The notes beneath the pieces are model-generated. The model was not told the origin of the DNA, made no database searches, and worked only from the letters and a program-made list of their open reading frames with translations. Shown in pieces: positions 1-7,824 of a stretch of DNA of 64,000 bases. The DNA is from Streptosporangiales bacterium. GTDB taxonomy: Bacteria > Actinomycetota > Actinomycetes > Streptosporangiales > WHSR01. Where the stretch lies: the NCBI GenBank assembly GCA_009379995.1, contig WHSR01000007.1:48309-112308 (forward strand), in the 5' to 3' direction. The stretch's first letter is position 1, and every line of letters starts with the position of its first letter. Position numbers and translations under genes: made by a program.

Positions 1-624
1 CAGGAGATCGACGGCGATCCGGAGATCGGCGCGGCAGTGGTCCGGGGGGCGGAGGGAACCTTCTGCTCCGGCGCCGACCGGCGATCCTGGGATCTCCAGG
101 CCGACCAGTCCGAGGACAGGATCTTCCGCGAGCGCGGCGCGGTGTACTCGGCATTCGTACGGGTCGGGCAGCTGCGGGTGCCTACGGTCGCCGCGGTGCG
201 GGGCTCGGTCGTGGGCGCCGGGCTCAACCTGATGTTGGCGACGGACCTGCGCATCGTCGCCGAGGACACCCGGATCCTCGCCGGCTTCCTGCGTATCGGC
301 ATACACCCGGGCGGCGGCTTCTTCACCCTGGCCGGTCGCCTGGCCGGCCGCGAGGCGACGGCGGCGCTCGGGCTGTTCAGCGAGGAGATCGACGGGCGAC
401 GCGCCGCCGAGGTGGGCGTGGCCTGGCAGGCGTTGCCGGACGCCGAGGTCGAGCCGAGGGCGCTGGAGCTCGCCCGGGTCGCTGCCAAGGACCCGGAGCT
501 GGCCCGCCTCGCGGTGCGCTCGTTCCGCGAGGAACTCGGCCCCCCGCCGGTGCCCTGGCCGGTCGCCCTGGAGTACGAGCGGGCGACGCAGATGTGGTCG
601 CAGCGCCGGCGAGCCGCCCCGTAG
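1..624 (+). CDS. Enoyl-CoA hydratase/isomerase family protein (5' end outside window)
   Basis: The reading frame is open from base 1, so the N-terminus is missing; about 207 residues are visible. A crotonase fold is recognisable from a GTFCSGADRR segment (substrate-binding loop) and a GSVVGAGLNLMLATDLRI segment that forms the oxyanion-hole region. Crotonases hydrate or isomerise enoyl-CoA thioesters in beta-oxidation. Its position tail to tail with kstR suggests, but does not prove, a role in steroid side-chain or ring degradation. The substrate cannot be told from sequence. The first GTG seen, at position 37, is internal and should not be taken as the start. Confidence 0.8.
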   Translation, partial: QEIDGDPEIGAAVVRGAEGTFCSGADRRSWDLQADQSEDRIFRERGAVYSAFVRVGQLRVPTVAAVRGSVVGAGLNLMLATDLRIVAEDTRILAGFLRIGIHPGGGFFTLAGRLAGREATAALGLFSEEIDGRRAAEVGVAWQALPDAEVEPRALELARVAAKDPELARLAVRSFREELGPPPVPWPVALEYERATQMWSQRRRAAP

Positions 625-655
625 GCCTCCTCCGCCGTCCCCCTTGGGACGAGGG

Positions 656-1321
656 TTACTGCCGGCCGAGGAGCAGGCGCACGGTGAGCTCGAGACGATT
701 CGCGACGTCGGTCGCGGAGGCTCGCCCGGTTACCCACGCCACCAGGTTGGACAGCCACACGTCGCTGATCACCCGGGCAATGGCGAGCTGTTCCTCGGTG
801 GGCTCGCCGCCGTTCATCGCCTTGGCGAACATCCGGTCCGTCAACCGGCCGACGGTGTCCACCTCGGCGGCGGCGGAGGCGTCGGCGAACATGAACGCCC
901 GGGTCATCGCCTCGGTGAGCCGCGGGTCGCGCTGCAGCGCCCTGGTGCTCCGCCGGAGCACGTACAGCACCCGCTCGTATGGTGTGTCACCGGGGATGCT
1001 CATCCGCTCCAGCCTGTCCTGCGACCGTTCGAACTCCCGGACCAGGCTGGCTACCAACAGATGGATCTTGGAGGGGAAGTACCTGTACAGCGTCCCGAGT
1101 GCGACGTCCGCCCGCTCGGCCACGGCGCGCATCTGTACGGCGTCGTAGCCGCCCTTCGATGCCAGCGCGATGGTCGCGTCGAGGATCCGCTTACGGCGAT
1201 CACGCTGGGCGGCGGAGCCGAGCTCGTTCTCGGTCAGCACACCCATCGCGCCGACGCCGGGCGCACCGCTGTGTGGCGTCGCGCTCATCGACATGGTCCC
1301 CTCGTTGTCGTCTGTGGGCAT
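656..1321 (-). CDS. kstR: TetR-family repressor of cholesterol catabolism, KstR
   Basis: A 221-residue TetR protein. The N-terminal helix-turn-helix region (RRKRILDATIALASKGGY, then ADVALGTLYRYFPSK) and the long C-terminal stretch with LTEAMTRAFMFADASAAAEVD and ARVISDVWLSNL closely match what I recall of mycobacterial KstR. KstR represses the sterol uptake and degradation regulon and is released by steroid acyl-CoA thioesters. The gene diverges from the chsE1 operon; the intergenic region has a near-consensus operator close to kstR, implying autoregulation, and a perfect one close to chsE1. Several ATG codons lie in the first 40 residues (for example MGVLTENELG), so the true N-terminus may be shorter. 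Confidence 0.93.
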   Translation of the reverse strand: MPTDDNEGTMSMSATPHSGAPGVGAMGVLTENELGSAAQRDRRKRILDATIALASKGGYDAVQMRAVAERADVALGTLYRYFPSKIHLLVASLVREFERSQDRLERMSIPGDTPYERVLYVLRRSTRALQRDPRLTEAMTRAFMFADASAAAEVDTVGRLTDRMFAKAMNGGEPTEEQLAIARVISDVWLSNLVAWVTGRASATDVANRLELTVRLLLGRQ

Positions 1322-1342
1322 CTCCCCCCTCTTGCGGAGGGC

Positions 1343-1356
1343 TGGAACGTGTTACT
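1343..1356. promoter_or_regulatory. KstR operator-like site, kstR promoter
   Basis: TGGAACGTGTTACT fits the KstR consensus TnnAACnnGTTnnA except for the last base. It lies 22 bp upstream of the kstR start and is likely an autoregulatory site. Confidence 0.6.
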
Positions 1357-1431
1357 TGAAGGATATCGAACCGCCGATCCTTCCCGTGCAACTGGCGGTG
1401 GGTTGCGGCCGAGTAGCGCCGTAGATGAGAC

Positions 1432-1445
1432 TAGAACGCGTTTCA
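1432..1445. promoter_or_regulatory. KstR operator, chsE1 operon
   Basis: TAGAACGCGTTTCA is a perfect match to TnnAACnnGTTnnA. It sits 37 bp before the GTG chosen for chsE1, which argues against the longer reading frame that begins at 1425 and would place the operator inside the gene. Confidence 0.85.
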
Positions 1446-1481
1446 ATATCACCCGACGGCGCGCGCGGCACGGGAGCGTGT

Positions 1482-2618
1482 GTGGACTTCACCCTCGACG
1501 AGACCCAGGGGGCGGTGGCGGGCCTCGCGGCGGAGGTGCTCCGGCGTGAGGTCGACTACGGGCGCGCCGAACGGTCCCTGGCCGGCGGGCCCGGGTACGA
1601 CGAGACGCTGTGGAAGGCCATGGCGCACGCCGGCCTGCTCGCCCTCGCGGTGCCCGAGGACTTGGGCGGCGAGGGACTCGGCGTGCTGGAGACCGCCCTG
1701 GTGCTGGCGGAGGTGGGCCGGCATGCCGCCGCGGTCCCGGCGCTGGCGACGCTCGGCCTGGGGGTGCTGCCGCTGAGCCGGCTGGGCACCGGCGAGCAGC
1801 GCGGCGAACTGCTGCCGCCGGTCGTCGAGGGAGACGCGGTGCTCACCGCCGCGCTGAACGAGCCCTCGTCACCGCTGTCCGCGACGCCGGCCACCACCGC
1901 GCGTGAGGCCGACGGCGGGTACCTGGTCGGCGGCGTGAAGGTCGGGGTCCCGTACGCGACGAGCGCCCACCGCATCCTGGTGCCGGCGATGGTGGAGCCA
2001 TCCGGGACCGGCGTGCTGCTGGTCGACCCGAAGGCGGCGGGCGTCGACCTGCGTCGTACCCCGACGTCGAGCGGCGCGCCGGAGTACCGCATCCGGCTGG
2101 ACGACGCGTGGGTGCCGGCCGCCGACCTGCTCGGCGGCGACACCACCGGCGCGGTCGCCGCCGGGCTGCGCCGCCTCGCGGTGGCCGGCGGGTGCGCGGT
2201 GGCCGACGGCGCGCTCGACGGCGCCCTCGCGCTGACCGCGGCGCACGTGCGTACCCGCGAGCAGTTCGGCCGGCCCCTCGCGGCGTTCCAGGCGGTCGCC
2301 CAGCAGGTCGCCGACGTCTACGTGACCGCGCGCACCCTGCACCTGGCGGCATGGTCGGCGTGCTGGCGGCTTGCGGCCGGGCGGGACACGGACGGCGACC
2401 TGGACGTCGCCGCGCTCTGGGCGGCGGAGCAGGCCACGTCCGCCCTGCACACCTGCCACCACCTGCACGGTGGGCTCGGCATGGACGCGAGCTACCCGCT
2501 GCACCGCCACTACTCCTTGGTGAAGGACCTCGCCCGGTTCCTCGGCGGTGTCGAGGCGAGCCTGGACCGGCTCGGCGAGTGGACCGCTAAAGGGAGCATC
2601 GGGTGTTCATCGAGCTGA
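1482..2618 (+). CDS. chsE1: Acyl-CoA dehydrogenase subunit ChsE1 (FadE28-like)
   Basis: A 378-residue acyl-CoA dehydrogenase. First gene of an igr-type operon with the mycobacterial order fadE28-fadE29-chsH2-chsH1-ltp2. ChsE1 and ChsE2 form an alpha2beta2 flavoenzyme that desaturates the 3-carbon side chain of 3-oxopregn-4-ene-20-carboxyl-CoA. Typical C-terminal signatures are TREQFGRPLAAFQAVAQQ and HHLHGGLGMD. The GTG at 1482 was chosen because a GGGAG motif lies five bases upstream and because the upstream ATG at 1425 would put the KstR operator inside the gene. It overlaps chsE2 by 16 bp, so translation is probably coupled. Confidence 0.88.
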   Translation: MDFTLDETQGAVAGLAAEVLRREVDYGRAERSLAGGPGYDETLWKAMAHAGLLALAVPEDLGGEGLGVLETALVLAEVGRHAAAVPALATLGLGVLPLSRLGTGEQRGELLPPVVEGDAVLTAALNEPSSPLSATPATTAREADGGYLVGGVKVGVPYATSAHRILVPAMVEPSGTGVLLVDPKAAGVDLRRTPTSSGAPEYRIRLDDAWVPAADLLGGDTTGAVAAGLRRLAVAGGCAVADGALDGALALTAAHVRTREQFGRPLAAFQAVAQQVADVYVTARTLHLAAWSACWRLAAGRDTDGDLDVAALWAAEQATSALHTCHHLHGGLGMDASYPLHRHYSLVKDLARFLGGVEASLDRLGEWTAKGSIGCSSS

Positions 2619-3787
2619 CCGAGGAACAACTGACCCTACGGGCCGAGCTGCGCTGGTACTTCGCCGGCCTGATCTCCCCCGCCGAACGGCACGCCATGCT
2701 GACCGACCGGCACGGGGAGGTCTACCGGAAGATCGTGCGGCGGATGGGCGCGGACGGTTGGCTCGGCGTGGGTTGGCCGGCCGAGTATGGCGGCCGTGGC
2801 TTCGGCGAAGTGGAACAGCAGATCTTCGTCAACGAGGCGGCGCGCGCCGACGTGCCGCTTCCGTCGGTCACCCTGCAGACCGTCGGGCCGACGCTGCAGC
2901 GCTACGGCACTCCGGAGCAGAAGGCGTTCTTCCTGCCCAAGATCCTGGCCGGGGAGGTGCACTTCGCCATCGGCTACACCGAGCCGGAGGCGGGCACCGA
3001 CCTGGCGGCGCTGCGCACCACCGCTGTCCGCCGCGGCGACGGTCACGGCGAGCACTACGTCGTCAACGGCCAGAAGATCTTCACCACCGGGGCACACAGC
3101 GCGGACTACGTCTGGCTGGCCTGTCGCACCGACCCGGACGCACCACGTCACAAGGGGATCTCCATCCTGATCGTGGACACCCGTGATCCCGGGTACTCGT
3201 GGACACCGATCATCACCTGCGACGGCGCCCATCACGTCAACGCCACGTACTACAGCCACGTTCGGGTGGCGGTGCGGATGCGGGTCGGCGCGGAGAACGA
3301 CGGCTGGCGGCTGATCACCACGCAGCTCAACCACGAGCGGGTGATGCTCGGCCCGGCCGGCCGACTGGCCGCGCTGTACGACGGCGTGCGGGAATGGGCT
3401 GCGGCACGACGCGATCCGGACGGGACCCCTTTGCTGGAGCGGCCCGACGTGCGCCGCGCCCTGGCCCGGGCGTACGCCTCGCTGCGGGTCAACGAGCTGC
3501 TCAACTGGCAGGTCTGCGCCCGGACGGCGGAAGGTCCGGTCGACGTCGCGGACGCCTCGGCGACCAAGGTGTTCGCCTCCGACCGGATCCAGGAGGTGGG
3601 CCGGGACCTGGAACAGATGGTCGGCCGGCACGCGGACCCGGCCGACGAGGAGACCGCGCGACTCACGCACTGGCTGGACGTACAGGCCAAGCGCAACCTC
3701 GTGCTGACCTTCGGCGGCGGCGCGGGCGAGATCCAGCGCGAGCTCATCGCGACCGCCGGCCTCGGTCTGCCGCGGGTGCCGCGCTGA
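2603..3787 (+). CDS. chsE2: Acyl-CoA dehydrogenase subunit ChsE2 (FadE29-like)
   Basis: A 394-residue acyl-CoA dehydrogenase with a GTG start that overlaps the end of chsE1. Recognisable segments are GYTEPEAGTDLAALR (FAD/substrate region), NGQKIFTTGAHSADYVWLA and the C-terminal FGGGAGEIQRELIA motif. It is the expected partner of ChsE1 in the heterotetrameric dehydrogenase acting on the last three side-chain carbons. Length and gene order agree with FadE29. The operon continues into chsH2 after a short gap. Confidence 0.88.
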   Translation: MFIELTEEQLTLRAELRWYFAGLISPAERHAMLTDRHGEVYRKIVRRMGADGWLGVGWPAEYGGRGFGEVEQQIFVNEAARADVPLPSVTLQTVGPTLQRYGTPEQKAFFLPKILAGEVHFAIGYTEPEAGTDLAALRTTAVRRGDGHGEHYVVNGQKIFTTGAHSADYVWLACRTDPDAPRHKGISILIVDTRDPGYSWTPIITCDGAHHVNATYYSHVRVAVRMRVGAENDGWRLITTQLNHERVMLGPAGRLAALYDGVREWAAARRDPDGTPLLERPDVRRALARAYASLRVNELLNWQVCARTAEGPVDVADASATKVFASDRIQEVGRDLEQMVGRHADPADEETARLTHWLDVQAKRNLVLTFGGGAGEIQRELIATAGLGLPRVPR

Positions 3788-3801
3788 CTGGTGTCACGCT
3801 G

Positions 3802-4767
3802 ATGGGAGGGACCATTACGGATGCCACGGCGACGGCGATCATCGAGACGGCCCGGCGGATCGCCGCCCGCGGCGACTGCGCGGCGCGCCGAGCCCGCGAT
3901 CCCGTCAACCAGCCGATGGTGAACAACTGGGTGGAGGCGCTCGGCGACGCCAACCCGATCTACACCGACCCGGAGTTCGCGGCGGCGTCCGTCCACGGCG
4001 GGCTCGTCGCGCCCCCGGCCATGGTGCAGGTATGGACCATGCACGGGCTGGGGGGCCCGGACGGCGGGCGCGGGGCCGACGACCCGCTGCGGGCGATGAT
4101 GACGGTGCTCGACGAGGCCGGGTACACGTCGGTGGTCGCCACCGACTGCGAGCAGACCTACCACCGCTACCTGCGGCCCGGCGAGCATCTCACCGTGACG
4201 GCCCGGCTGGAGGACGTGGCAGGTCCCAAGCGGACAGCGCTCGGCGAGGGCTGGTTCGTCACCACCCGAAGCACGTGGCGGGTCGGCGAAGAGCCGGTGG
4301 CCGAGATGCTGTTCCGCGTTCTCCAGTACCGCCCGGCCGAGAGCGCTCCGGGAGCGCCGCCGGGTGGCGACGTCATCCGGCCGGCGGTGAGCCGGGACAC
4401 CGCGTTCTTCTGGGCGGGTACGGCGGCCGGCGAGCTGCGCATCCAGCGGTGCGAGGAGTGTGGCCGGCTGCGTCATCCGCCCGGCCCGATGTGCCCGAGC
4501 TGCGGCGCGGCGGCGGCGCACGAGCCCGGCTACTTGGTGTCGACCGGGCGCGGCGAGGTGTACAGCTACGTGGTGCACCACCATCCGCCGGTGCCGGGCC
4601 GGGAGCCGCCCTTCGTCGTCGCGCTGGTGGCGCTGGACGAGGGGGTGCGGATGCTGGGCGAGCTGGTCGACGTCGCACCGGAGGACGTCCATATTGGGCT
4701 TCCGGTCGAGGTGACGTTCCGGTGGGCGGACGACGAGCTGGGGTTGCCCGCGTGGAGGCCGGCATGA
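3802..4767 (+). CDS. chsH2: Enoyl-CoA hydratase subunit ChsH2 (MaoC-DUF35)
   Basis: A 321-residue two-domain protein. The N-terminal half is a MaoC-like hot-dog domain (NNWVEALGDANPIYTD). The C-terminal half is a DUF35 domain with a zinc ribbon, CEECGRLRHPPGPMCPSCG, followed by an OB fold. ChsH1-ChsH2 hydrates the unsaturated steroid-carboxyl-CoA made by ChsE1-ChsE2, and the DUF35 part docks the aldolase Ltp2. The ATG at 3802 is followed rather than preceded by a GGGAGGG stretch, so the start is uncertain by a few codons. Its TGA overlaps the chsH1 ATG. Confidence 0.9.
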   Translation: MGGTITDATATAIIETARRIAARGDCAARRARDPVNQPMVNNWVEALGDANPIYTDPEFAAASVHGGLVAPPAMVQVWTMHGLGGPDGGRGADDPLRAMMTVLDEAGYTSVVATDCEQTYHRYLRPGEHLTVTARLEDVAGPKRTALGEGWFVTTRSTWRVGEEPVAEMLFRVLQYRPAESAPGAPPGGDVIRPAVSRDTAFFWAGTAAGELRIQRCEECGRLRHPPGPMCPSCGAAAAHEPGYLVSTGRGEVYSYVVHHHPPVPGREPPFVVALVALDEGVRMLGELVDVAPEDVHIGLPVEVTFRWADDELGLPAWRPA

Positions 4768-5180
4768 GCGAAGAGGTTCACGTGGGCGCGGAGCTGCCCG
4801 AGCTGCGCATCGAGGTCACGCCCACGTTCGTGATCAGTACGGCGATCGCCACCCGCGACTTCCAGGATGTCCACCACGACCGGGATGCCGCGGTTGCCCG
4901 CGGCGGCAAGGACATCTTCGTCAACATCCTCACCACCACCGGTCTGGTGCAGCGGTACGTCACCGAATGGGCCGGACCGGAGGCGCTGGTCCGGGGCGTC
5001 GCCATTCGGCTCGGCGACCCCTGCTACGCCTACGACACGCTGGTGCTGAGCGGCCAGGTGACCGAACGCGTCGAGGAAGCCGGCGAGACCCGTTTCGTGG
5101 TGCGCGTGGTCGGGCGAAACAGTCTTGGTGACCACGTGACCGGAACGGTACGGATCGCGCCCCCGGAGGTGACCCGATGA
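4764..5180 (+). CDS. chsH1: Enoyl-CoA hydratase subunit ChsH1 (MaoC-like)
   Basis: A 138-residue single hot-dog protein. The segments ATRDFQDVHHDRDAAV and KDIFVNILTTTGLVQRYVTEW are strongly conserved in ChsH1 of mycobacteria and carry the catalytic Asp/His of the MaoC fold. It pairs with ChsH2 as a heterotetrameric hydratase for the 17(20)-ene-CoA intermediate. ATGA overlaps occur at both ends (with chsH2 and ltp2), indicating tight translational coupling. Confidence 0.92.
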   Translation: MSEEVHVGAELPELRIEVTPTFVISTAIATRDFQDVHHDRDAAVARGGKDIFVNILTTTGLVQRYVTEWAGPEALVRGVAIRLGDPCYAYDTLVLSGQVTERVEEAGETRFVVRVVGRNSLGDHVTGTVRIAPPEVTR

Positions 5181-6364
5181 GCCGGACGAGCCGGTCGATC
5201 TCCGGGGTCGCCGCCGTCGTCGGCGTCGGCGCCACCGAGTTCTCCAAGGACTCGGGGCGGAGCGAGCTGAGGCTGGCCGCCGAGTGCGTACGGGCCGCGA
5301 TCGCCGACGCCAGGCTCGCGCCGTCGGACGTCGACGGGCTGGTGACGTTCACCATGGACAGCAACACGGAGATCGCGGTGGCGCGCGAGGTCGGCATCGG
5401 CGAGCTGACCTTCTTCAGCCGCATCCACTACGGCGGCGGGGCGGCGTGCGCGACGGTGCAGCAGGCCGCCATGGCCGTCGCCACCGGCATGGCCGAGATT
5501 GTGGTGTGCTACCGGGCACTCAACGAGCGGTCGGGGCGCCGGTTCGGTCAGGTATCCCCGGGGGGCGTGGCGCCGACCTCGACCGGGGTGGACAACAGCT
5601 GGTCGTACCCGATGGGACTGTCCACGCCCGCGGCCATGGTCGCCATGTTCGCCCGGCGGTACATGCACATGTACGGCGCGGCCAGCGAGGACTTCGGCCG
5701 GGTAGCCGTCGCGGAACGCGCGCACGCGGCGGCCAACCCGAACGCGTGGTTCTACGGCCGTCCGATCACCCTCGACGAACACCAGGCGTCGCGGTGGGTA
5801 GTCGAGCCCCTGCACCTGCTCGACTGCTGCCAGGAGAGCGACGGCGGCGTGGCGGTGGTGGTGACCAGCGCCGAGCGCGCCCGGGACCTGCCCCATCCGC
5901 CGGCGGTGGTGACCGCCGCCGCGCAGGGCAGCGGGACCGACCAGTTCACCATGACGAGCTACTACCGCGACGACCTGACCCGGCTGCCGGAGATGGCGGC
6001 GGTCGGCCGGCAGCTGTGGGCGCAGGCCGGCATCACCCCGTCCGACGTCGACGTCGCGGTGCTGTACGACCACTTCACGCCGTTCGTGCTGGTCCAGCTG
6101 GAGGAGCTGGGCTTCTGCCGGCCCGGCGAGGCTCGGCGATTCGTCGCCGACGGCGCGATCGAGCTGGGCGGCCGGCTGCCGGTCAACCCGCACGGCGGTC
6201 AGCTCGGCGAGGCCTACATCCACGGCATGAACGGCATCGCCGAGGCGGTACGGCAGATCCGCGGCACAGCTGCCAACCAGGTCGACGGGACGCGGCACGT
6301 ACTGGTCACCGCCGGCACCGGCGTGCCGACGTCGGGTCTGGTGCTCGCCCCCGCCGAGGTCTAG
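5177..6364 (+). CDS. ltp2: Thiolase-fold steroid side-chain aldolase Ltp2
   Basis: A 395-residue thiolase-superfamily protein and last gene of the igr-type operon. Ltp2 carries out the retro-aldol cleavage of 17-hydroxy-3-oxopregn-4-ene-20-carboxyl-CoA to androst-4-ene-3,17-dione and propionyl-CoA, acting with the DUF35 domain of ChsH2. The position after chsH1 and the motifs VAVLYDHFTPFVLVQLEELGF and NPHGGQLGEAYIHGM fit this family, which lacks the Cys-based thiolase chemistry. A 58-bp gap with no obvious hairpin separates it from the convergent kshB. Confidence 0.88.
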   Translation: MSRTSRSISGVAAVVGVGATEFSKDSGRSELRLAAECVRAAIADARLAPSDVDGLVTFTMDSNTEIAVAREVGIGELTFFSRIHYGGGAACATVQQAAMAVATGMAEIVVCYRALNERSGRRFGQVSPGGVAPTSTGVDNSWSYPMGLSTPAAMVAMFARRYMHMYGAASEDFGRVAVAERAHAAANPNAWFYGRPITLDEHQASRWVVEPLHLLDCCQESDGGVAVVVTSAERARDLPHPPAVVTAAAQGSGTDQFTMTSYYRDDLTRLPEMAAVGRQLWAQAGITPSDVDVAVLYDHFTPFVLVQLEELGFCRPGEARRFVADGAIELGGRLPVNPHGGQLGEAYIHGMNGIAEAVRQIRGTAANQVDGTRHVLVTAGTGVPTSGLVLAPAEV

Positions 6365-6422
6365 GCTGTGGGCCCGATTTGCCGGTTTTGAGACCCCCGC
6401 AACATAGATCTCGGCGGAAAGG

Positions 6423-7457
6423 TCAGTCGTAGCTGACCTTGACGGTCTCGGTGAGCGGGAGGGCCTGGCAGGCCAGGATGTAGCCCTCGGCCAGGTCTTC
6501 CTCCTCGAGCACCTCGTTACGGATCATCGACACCTCGCCGTCGACGATCCGGCAGGCGCACGCGCTGCACGCACCCTCGCGGCAGGAGTACGGGGCGTCC
6601 AGCCCCTTCTCCAGCAGCAGGTCCAGTAGCCGCCTGTCGGCCGGCCAGTCGAAGGCGTGCTGCTCGCCGTCCAGTTCGACTTCGACCCGGCCGCAGGGCC
6701 TGGCCTCCGAGGGCTGTTCCGGCTGGGCGGCGTGGGCGTCCTCGAAGGGGTTGCCGTCCAGTGGCCCGAACCACTCGAGGTGCAGGCGCGCCCGCGGGAA
6801 ATCCAGCTCACGCAGCGCCTTTCGGGCGGCCTCCATGAACGGGGGCGGTCCGCAGACGAAGGCCTCGCGATCGGTGAAGGGCCGGGCGAGCGCCCGCAGC
6901 GCGGCGGGGCCCGGCAGGCCCTGCACGGACTCCAGCCAGTGCACGACGACCAGCCGGTCCGGCTGCCCGGTGACGAGGTCGTTCAGCTCGGCGCCGAAGA
7001 TCACCGAGTTCTCGTCCCGGTTGGCGTAGACGAGCAGCGTCCTGCCGCGGCCCGCGGCGAGCACCGACTTGACGATCGACATGATCGGCGTGATCCCGCT
7101 CCCCGCGGCGAACAGCAGGAGGTCGTCGTCCAGCGACCGAGGGGTGAACACGCCGGCCGGGCCGAGCACGTCGAACTCCGCGCCGGGCTCGACGTTGTCG
7201 CAGAGCCAGTTGGACCCGTACCCGTCGTCGACCCGCTTCACGGTCACCGCGGGACGGCCGGACACATGCGGTGAGCTGGACAGCGAGTAAGACCGGGCGA
7301 CCGACCCGCAGCGATCGCTCGGGATGCGAAGGGTCAGGAACTGGCCCGGCCGGTAGTCGAGGTCCGCGTCGAAGACGAACGACCGGGTGTCGGCGGTCTC
7401 CGCGACCACCTCAGCCACCCGCAGCCGGCGGAACGCGGGAGAAACGCTGTCAGACAT
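6423..7457 (-). CDS. kshB: 3-ketosteroid 9alpha-hydroxylase reductase KshB
   Basis: A 344-residue ferredoxin reductase. An FAD-binding barrel (RSYSLSSSP) and an NAD-binding domain (FAAGSGITPIMSIVKS) are followed by a C-terminal plant-type [2Fe-2S] domain with CREGACSACAC and a distal Cys near ILACQ. It passes electrons from NADH to the Rieske oxygenase KshA, which hydroxylates C9 of AD/ADD and triggers ring B opening. It is last in a four-gene minus-strand operon with kstD, kshA and a small Cys protein, and its start overlaps the preceding stop by 8 bp. Confidence 0.92.
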   Translation of the reverse strand: MSDSVSPAFRRLRVAEVVAETADTRSFVFDADLDYRPGQFLTLRIPSDRCGSVARSYSLSSSPHVSGRPAVTVKRVDDGYGSNWLCDNVEPGAEFDVLGPAGVFTPRSLDDDLLLFAAGSGITPIMSIVKSVLAAGRGRTLLVYANRDENSVIFGAELNDLVTGQPDRLVVVHWLESVQGLPGPAALRALARPFTDREAFVCGPPPFMEAARKALRELDFPRARLHLEWFGPLDGNPFEDAHAAQPEQPSEARPCGRVEVELDGEQHAFDWPADRRLLDLLLEKGLDAPYSCREGACSACACRIVDGEVSMIRNEVLEEEDLAEGYILACQALPLTETVKVSYD

Positions 7458-7818
7458 CGCGACCCGGTACCTCCAGCAGGCCCTCGCGCACCGCCCGGTC
7501 GATGCTCTCCCGCAGCTTCGGGCAGGACTCGATATGCGCGGTGCCCTTGGTACTCGGGTCGGGGGCTCCCGCGGCGAGGCGCGCGGCGAACTCCGGGCAG
7601 CCGGTCGCCGCGTCCGAGATCCACTGCACGCTGGTGTGTTCCAGGCTGTTCTTCTTCACCAGCACGCGGCTGCCGCAGCTGACGCACTCGACCGGACGGA
7701 ATCCCGACTCGAGGTACTCCCTCCGGTCGGCTGCGGTGGTCGCCTCCAGCGCCGCGCGCGTCTCCGCCCGGCCGCTGTAGTCCGGGGCCTTGGCCCAGCC
7801 CTTGCCGGGAGGAGTCAC
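7450..7818 (-). CDS. Small cysteine-containing protein in the ksh operon, function unknown
   Basis: A 122-residue soluble protein lying between kshA and kshB with overlap or very short spacing on both sides. It has a CVSC (C-x2-C) pair near residue 45 and two further Cys-Pro motifs (GCPEF, SCPKL), plus several His residues, which together could bind zinc or an iron-sulfur cluster. No signal peptide or membrane segment is seen. I do not recognise a characterised family. Its place between the oxygenase and its reductase suggests a role in KshAB assembly or electron transfer, which is inference. Confidence 0.7.
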   Translation of the reverse strand: MTPPGKGWAKAPDYSGRAETRAALEATTAADRREYLESGFRPVECVSCGSRVLVKKNSLEHTSVQWISDAATGCPEFAARLAAGAPDPSTKGTAHIESCPKLRESIDRAVREGLLEVPGRDV

Positions 7819-7824
7819 GATCCT

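Noticed and set aside
3250..4692. Long minus-strand open frame opposite chsH2 and chsE2
   Set aside because: It is a high-GC shadow; the plus-strand genes have family motifs and operon overlaps, while this product has none.
5030..6298. Long minus-strand open frame opposite ltp2
   Set aside because: Compositional shadow with low-complexity Arg/Gly-rich product and no recognisable domain.
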